Shown: one piece after another, positions 7,577 through 11,697 of the stretch
How the letters are laid out: each line of letters begins with the position of its first letter
How positions within the stretch are numbered: position 1 is the stretch's first letter
From: Sandarakinorhabdus sp.
GTDB lineage: Bacteria; Pseudomonadota; Alphaproteobacteria; Sphingomonadales; Sphingomonadaceae
Assembly (NCBI GenBank): GCA_025458465.1
Contig: JALOSK010000059.1
Span: forward strand, 1 to 11,697
Length of the DNA: 11,697 bases
Direction: 5' to 3'
The notes under the pieces: generated by a model
Databases searched by the model: none
Seen by the model: only the letters and a program-made list of their open reading frames with translations
Told to the model about the DNA's origin: nothing
Translations under genes and position numbers: made by a program

Positions 7577-9045
7577 TGCCGGATGAACTTCACGTCGCGG
7601 GCAGCCTCGCGCGCGGCGCGGGAGCCGGCGACCTCGTCAAGCGGCCTGGCCACCAGCGCGAACGGCGTTTCGCCGGCCGGGCCAGCGGGGGCCACCACAT
7701 AAAGCTGCAGCTTGGTGGTGGCATCGGGCGCCAGATCGAGCGTGACGCTGCGGGCGGCTGCGCTGCGGGCCATCGCATCGGTCCACATGCGGCCTTGCGG
7801 AAGGCCGGTCATGGTGAGTTCGACACGGCGCGGGCGGCTTTCCATGTTGCGCATCTTCACCGTCCAGCCGTTGCGCACCTGCCCGTCGGACATCTGCACC
7901 ACCACCGGGTTGCGATCCTGCGCGGTATCGATGGCAAGGCGCGCGCGCTCGCCCAAGGTGAACAGCATCGCAAGGCCAATGCCGGCCCAGATCGAGAAAT
8001 AGACCAGCGTGCGCGGGCGCAGCAGCGTCTTCAGGATCGGTTTCGGCTGGCCGCCGGCCACTTCGTGCTTCTGATCATCCAGGTTCAGATAATCGATCAG
8101 GCCGCGCGGGCGATTGAGCTTGCCCATCACCTCGTCGCAGGCGTCGATGCACAGCGCACAGTTGATGCAACCCAATTGTGGCCCCTGGCGGATGTCGACA
8201 CCCGTTGGGCACACCGAAACGCAGGCGTTGCAATCGATGCAATCCCCGATTTTGGCGCCCACCTTCTCGCCGGCAGCGGCGGCCTTCTTCACACCTTGCG
8301 TGCGCGGTTCGCCGCGCCAGTCGCGATAGGTGACGATCAGCGACTTTTCATCCAGCATCGCGGTCTGGATGCGCGGCCATGGGCACATGTAGATGCACAC
8401 CTGTTCGCGCATGAAGCCGCCCAGCGCGAATGTGGTGAAGGTGAGCACGCCGACCGTGGCATAGGCGACGAACGGCGCGGTGCCGGTGATGAACTGCTGC
8501 GCCAGCGTGGGCGCATCGGCGAAATAGAAGATCCAGGCACCGCCGGTGGCCATGGCGATCGCCAGCCAGATGCTCCACTTCGACAGGCGGCGGGTGAGCT
8601 TGCTGGCCGTCCACGGCGCCTTGTTCAGCTTGATCTGGGCGTTGCGATCCCCATCGATCCAGCGTTCGACATGCTGGAACAGATCGGTCCACACCGTCTG
8701 CGGGCAGGCATAGCCGCACCAGGCGCGGCCGACGGCGGAGGTGACGAGGAACAGCCCGATGCCGGCCATGATGAGCAGGCCGGCGACATAATAGAATTCC
8801 TGCGGCCAGATCTCGATATCGAACATGTAGAAGCGGCGGTTGGCCAGATCGACCAGCACCGCCTGATCGGGCGCATAGGCGCCGCGATCCCAGCGGAGCC
8901 ACGGCGTGATGTAGTAGACCGCGAGGCAGAAGATCATCACCGCCCACTTCAGGCGGCGGAAGCGCCCGTTCACGACACGCGGAAAGACCGGCTCGCGCTT
9001 CTGGTAGAGGCCAGAGGTGGGGTTGATGAGATCAAGAGCTGACAT
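7573..9045 (-). CDS. ccoG: CcoG (FixG/RdxA) iron-sulfur protein for cbb3 assembly
   Basis: A 490-residue membrane ferredoxin. The N-terminal part has several helices, with WCGYACPQTVW (Cys110, Cys114) and EQVCIYMCPWPRIQ (Cys217, Cys221), motifs shared with NapH/NosR-type proteins. Two [4Fe-4S] motifs follow: Cys269/272/275/279 and Cys293/296/299/303. The C-terminal part (from about 345) has one more helix, then the immunoglobulin-like FixG domain, ending DVKFIRQ. CcoG is reported to be a cupric reductase supplying Cu(I) to cbb3 assembly. ATG 9045 begins MSALDLINP; it overlaps the ccoP end by 14 nt and has no obvious Shine-Dalgarno, which suggests translational coupling. Confidence 0.95.
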   Translation of the reverse strand: MSALDLINPTSGLYQKREPVFPRVVNGRFRRLKWAVMIFCLAVYYITPWLRWDRGAYAPDQAVLVDLANRRFYMFDIEIWPQEFYYVAGLLIMAGIGLFLVTSAVGRAWCGYACPQTVWTDLFQHVERWIDGDRNAQIKLNKAPWTASKLTRRLSKWSIWLAIAMATGGAWIFYFADAPTLAQQFITGTAPFVAYATVGVLTFTTFALGGFMREQVCIYMCPWPRIQTAMLDEKSLIVTYRDWRGEPRTQGVKKAAAAGEKVGAKIGDCIDCNACVSVCPTGVDIRQGPQLGCINCALCIDACDEVMGKLNRPRGLIDYLNLDDQKHEVAGGQPKPILKTLLRPRTLVYFSIWAGIGLAMLFTLGERARLAIDTAQDRNPVVVQMSDGQVRNGWTVKMRNMESRPRRVELTMTGLPQGRMWTDAMARSAAARSVTLDLAPDATTKLQLYVVAPAGPAGETPFALVARPLDEVAGSRAAREAARDVKFIRQ

Positions 9046-9991
9046 TGGCGGCGCCTGTTGCGGTCGACGCTGTATCGACCGCCGGGGGGGAGGCGGTGGC
9101 GGTTGCGGTTTCGGGTGCGGGCGGAGCGGGGTTGGCCTCGCCGCCGCCCAGTGAGTGGACATAGGCGGCGAGCATCTTGATGGTGACGCCATCAAGCTTT
9201 TCAGACCAGTGCGGCATCACGCCGAACCGCGCCTTGGCGATCGTCTGCGTCAGGCTGGCGCGATCGCCGCCATACAGCCAGATGCCGTCGGTGAGGTTGG
9301 GGGCGCCCATCTCGCGGTTGCCCTTGCCATCCGCGCCATGGCAGCTGGCGCAATTTTCGGCAAACAGCGCGGCGCCGGCGCGTGACCCGCGGGTTGGCTT
9401 GTCCTGCCCGGACATGACGCGCACATATGACACCACTTGCTGGATCTGGCCGCGTTCCAGCATGTCGGCAAAGGCCGGCATCTGGCTGTAACGCGCCTCG
9501 TCCGAACCCGGGCTGCGGATGCCGTGCAGGATGCTGGTGTGGATGGCCGCGATATCGCCGCCCCACAGCCAATCATCGTCATTCAGGTTGGGATAGCCCT
9601 TGGATCCGGCGGCGCCGGCGCCGTGGCACTGCACGCAGTTCACCTTGAAGGCAGCGCGGCCGCCTTCGATGGCGCTGCGCATCAGCTGCGGATTGCTGGC
9701 CAGCTGTTCGATGGGTGTGGCGGCGATGGCATTCAGCCGCGGGGCGCGGGCGGCGGTTTCCGCCTTCAGCGTATCGGCCAGCTGGCCGCGGCTGGACCAG
9801 CCCAATGCGCCATCGGTATCGGGAATGGCGGGATAGGCCACCACATAACCGGCCGCGAACACCACGCAGGCCACGAACGTGTACACCCACCAGCGCGGCA
9901 TCGGCGTGTCCAGTTCCTGGATGCCATCCCATTCATGGCCGACGAACTTCGTGCCGGTGGCCTCATCGATGTCCGGCTTGTGATCAGTCAT
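9032..9991 (-). CDS. ccoP: CcoP (FixP) dihaem cytochrome c subunit of cbb3 oxidase
   Basis: A 319-residue membrane-anchored electron-entry subunit. The cytoplasmic N-terminus carries the family landmark HEWDGIQELDTPMPRWW, followed by one transmembrane helix (about 35-53). Two c-type haem sites follow, CVQCH (119-123) and CASCH (214-218), with likely axial methionines Met171 (YSQMPAF) and Met259 (FGVMPHW). After AAYVHSLGGGE the chain carries about 34 Ala/Pro/Thr-rich residues that are not part of the cytochrome fold. ATG 9991 was chosen because AGGAG lies 8 nt upstream; an in-frame GTG at 10000 would add three residues. It overlaps ccoQ by 8 nt and ccoG by 14 nt. Confidence 0.95.
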   Translation of the reverse strand: MTDHKPDIDEATGTKFVGHEWDGIQELDTPMPRWWVYTFVACVVFAAGYVVAYPAIPDTDGALGWSSRGQLADTLKAETAARAPRLNAIAATPIEQLASNPQLMRSAIEGGRAAFKVNCVQCHGAGAAGSKGYPNLNDDDWLWGGDIAAIHTSILHGIRSPGSDEARYSQMPAFADMLERGQIQQVVSYVRVMSGQDKPTRGSRAGAALFAENCASCHGADGKGNREMGAPNLTDGIWLYGGDRASLTQTIAKARFGVMPHWSEKLDGVTIKMLAAYVHSLGGGEANPAPPAPETATATASPPAVDTASTATGAANVSS

Positions 9992-10160
9992 TGCTGTCAC
10001 TCCTGGGATTTTCAGGCTTGAAGATCATGGTGGCGGCGGCATCCAGATGGCGGCGCGCGCCGGGGCGGAAGGTCCAGCCAACCAGGCCCAGGAACAGCAG
10101 CATCATCGCCAGCAGCCCCCAGCTGTCGGCAAAGTGCCGCATCAGCTCATAGGTGCTCAT
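9984..10160 (-). CDS. ccoQ: CcoQ (FixQ) small subunit of cbb3 oxidase
   Basis: A 58-residue single-helix membrane protein beginning [20 protein letters not shown], with hydrophobic residues to about 30 and a polar tail containing FRPGARRH and a proline-rich end. This is the usual CcoQ architecture, and the family stabilises the oxidase complex. AGGAG lies 8 nt before the ATG. The start overlaps the ccoO stop as ATGA, and the 3' end overlaps ccoP by 8 nt, giving the standard N-O-Q-P order. Confidence 0.93.
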   Translation of the reverse strand: MSTYELMRHFADSWGLLAMMLLFLGLVGWTFRPGARRHLDAAATMIFKPENPRSDSND

Positions 10161-10835
10161 CGGGCCTGCTCCTGTGCCTCGGCCGCCTTGAAGTCGACCA
10201 GCGTGCCCAGCATCTGCAGATAGGCGATCAGGGCATCCAGTTCCGACACCATCGCCGGGTTGCCATCGAAATCGCGGGCCTGCGCCTTGGGATAGCGGGC
10301 CTGCAGATCGGTTGCATCGGCGTCCGCCGTCGCCTGCAGCACCAGATCGGCGTTGGCCTTCTCGACATCGGCATCGGTGTAGGGCACGCCCACGCCGCGC
10401 TGCGCCTTCAGATGGGCCACCATGTCGCCGGCCTTCAGCGGCTTTTCCGCGAGGAAGGCATAGGGCGGCATGATCGATTCCGGCACCACGTCGCGCGGGT
10501 TCTTCAGGTGGGCGATGTGCCATTCATCCGAATAGCGGCCGCCCACGCGCGCCAGATCGGGTCCGGTGCGCTTGGACCCCCACTGGAAGGGGTGATCATA
10601 CATGCTCTCGGCCGCCAGGCTGTAGTGGCCATAACGTTCCACCTCGTCCTTGAACGGGCGCACCATCTGGCTGTGGCAGGTGTAGCAGCCCTCGCGGATG
10701 TAGATGTTGCGGCCCGCCAGTTCGAGCGGCGATGGCCACCGCCACCAGGGAGAACAGCCCCAGCAGGCTGATGTTGCGTTCCAGCGTGCGGTGCGAAAAG
10801 CCCTCGCTGCCGCCGGTTTCGGGGTTCGAAGCCAT
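10157..10835 (-). pseudogene. ccoO: CcoO (FixO) monohaem cytochrome c subunit, disrupted by an internal deletion and frameshift
   Basis: CcoO carries one haem c that passes electrons from CcoP to CcoN. The start at 10835 has a strong AAGGAG and encodes residues 1-36, ending in the membrane anchor [16 protein letters not shown]. At 10727-10731 homology jumps to another frame, which reads [14 protein letters not shown], then CYTCH (haem site) and the highly conserved [20 protein letters not shown], and continues to the stop at 10157. The joining part of the family (end of the anchor plus the linker, GLVEIAPLF ... VRPYTP in homologs I remember) is absent, about 27 residues. The span of 679 nt is not a multiple of three; the missing amount must be 3n+2, near 80-83 nt. 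Reading on in the first frame ends near 10596 without a haem motif. Because the rest of the operon is intact, this may be a sequence error rather than a true null gene. Confidence 0.87.
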
Positions 10836-10843
10836 GGTTTTTG

Positions 10844-10849
10844 CTCCTT
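10844..10849 (-). promoter_or_regulatory. Ribosome-binding site of ccoO
   Basis: AAGGAG on the minus strand, 8 nt before the ccoO ATG at 10835. It fixes the ccoO start and overlaps the TAA stop of ccoN (TAAAGGAG). A well-kept initiation site argues that ccoO was recently functional. Confidence 0.75.
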
Positions 10850-11697
10850 TATTCGGCAGGCTGGGCGACACCGCCCACCGGCAGCGGCCTGTCGGCAGCG
10901 GCATCGTAGGGCGTTTCGGTCATCGGCTTTTCCTGGCGGATGCGCCCCGCGATGGTCATCGCGATGTTCCAGGCGAACACCAGCGCCCCGGCGAGATAGA
11001 GCAGGCCGCCAAAGGCGCGCAGCAGGAACATCGGGCGGATGGCCGCGATGGTTTCGGCAAAGCTGTTCACCAGATAGCCATCGGCACCATATTCGCGCCA
11101 CATCAACCCTTGCGTGATGCCGGCCACCCACATCGATGCGGTGTAGAAGACGATCCCGGCGGTCGCGAGCCAGAAGTGGGCGTTGATCAGCCGCAGGCTG
11201 TACAGGCGCTCCCGGTTCCACAGGCGCGGCGTCATGTAATAGAGGCAGGCAAAGGTGATCATGCCGTTCCAGCCCAGCGCACCCGAATGCACGTGGCCGA
11301 TCGTCCAGTCGGTGTAGTGCGACAGGCTGTTGACCGACTTGATCGACATCATCGGGCCTTCGAACGTGCTCATGCCGTAGAAGGCGAGGGCCAGCACCAT
11401 CATGCGCACGATGGGATCGGTGCGGATCTTCTCCCACGCGCCATTGAGCGTCATCAGGCCGTTGATCATGCCGCCCCACGACGGCATCCACAGCATGACC
11501 GAGAACACCATACCCAGGCTCTGCGCCCAATCGGGCAGCGAGGTGTAGTGCAGGTGGTGCGGCCCGGCCCAGATGTACAGGAAGATCAGCGACCAGAAGT
11601 GGATGATCGACAGGCGATAGGAATAGACCGGCCGTTCCGCCTGCTTGGGCACGAAGTAATACATCATGGCCAGGAAGCCGGCGGTGAGGAAGAAGCC
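10849..11697 (-). CDS. ccoN: CcoN (FixN) catalytic subunit I of cbb3 oxidase (N-terminal part outside the window)
   Basis: The last 282 residues of the haem-copper oxidase core that reduces O2 to water. Visible metal sites are the CuB histidine pair in GPHHLHY (fragment residues 47-48) preceded by the cross-link tyrosine in FLYIWAGP (Tyr41), and GHVHSG (His135 and His137), which in Pseudomonas stutzeri provide the haem b3 and haem b ligands. The glutamate in TFEGPMM, conserved in this family, is at 113. The first CuB histidine and the other haem b ligand lie upstream, beyond the window edge. The C-terminus ends in a short polar tail, and ccoO starts 13 nt downstream. The promoter and any FixK/FNR site must be to the right of the window. 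Confidence 0.96.
   Translation of the reverse strand, partial: GFFLTAGFLAMMYYFVPKQAERPVYSYRLSIIHFWSLIFLYIWAGPHHLHYTSLPDWAQSLGMVFSVMLWMPSWGGMINGLMTLNGAWEKIRTDPIVRMMVLALAFYGMSTFEGPMMSIKSVNSLSHYTDWTIGHVHSGALGWNGMITFACLYYMTPRLWNRERLYSLRLINAHFWLATAGIVFYTASMWVAGITQGLMWREYGADGYLVNSFAETIAAIRPMFLLRAFGGLLYLAGALVFAWNIAMTIAGRIRQEKPMTETPYDAAADRPLPVGGVAQPAE

Noticed and set aside
9023..9035. TTGAT-GAG-ATCAA, resembling an FNR/FixK anaerobox
   Set aside because: The spacer is 3 nt instead of 4, and the site lies inside the ccoG coding start (it encodes the LDLIN region). It is most simply coding sequence.
7549..9042. Long plus-strand open frame opposite ccoG
   Set aside because: Composition is that of an antisense shadow; the minus strand carries a complete CcoG with all iron-sulfur motifs.
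1232..10731. Programmed frameshifting or translational bypassing to explain pyrC and ccoO
   Set aside because: The residues between the frames are absent from the DNA, including a catalytic metal ligand in pyrC, so recoding could not restore the normal protein. No slippery heptamer is evident at either join.

Overview
The window is GC-rich and almost fully coding. It looks like chromosomal DNA of an alphaproteobacterium, most likely a sphingomonad-type organism. That placement rests on a FixLJ oxygen sensor beside a complete cbb3 oxidase and assembly cluster, a DUF6671 gene, and the codon style; no database search was possible.

Layout. Positions 1-1746 (minus) hold a DUF6671 zinc-ribbon protein, cut by the window edge, translationally overlapped with pyrC (dihydroorotase). 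A 176-nt divergent spacer follows. Positions 1923-4601 (plus) carry a tandem-domain universal stress protein, fixL (haem-PAS oxygen-sensing histidine kinase) and fixJ (response regulator). The rest (4587-11697, minus) is a tightly packed cco cluster read right to left: ccoN (5' end outside), ccoO, ccoQ, ccoP, ccoG, ccoH, ccoI, ccoS and a small secreted four-cysteine protein. Nearly every junction from ccoO onward is an ATGA-type or short overlap. The plus and minus units converge and overlap by 15 nt at the fixJ stop.

How the genes work together. CcoN/O/P/Q form the high-affinity cytochrome cbb3 terminal oxidase. CcoG, CcoH, CcoI and CcoS supply copper handling and assembly. FixL/FixJ would sense falling O2 and raise micro-oxic gene expression, usually through a FixK/FNR-type regulator that is not in this window.

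The strongest anomaly is a pair of matching lesions. Both pyrC and ccoO lack about 80-90 nt internally and change reading frame exactly at the gap, and each junction looks like a join at a 5-7 nt microhomology. In pyrC the loss removes a zinc-ligand histidine; in ccoO it removes the end of the membrane anchor and the linker. The other genes read through intact. This is either a pair of real microhomology deletions or, more likely given that both genes are normally essential or central, an assembly or library artefact. A second point of interest is the unnamed small cysteine protein at the end of the cco operon.
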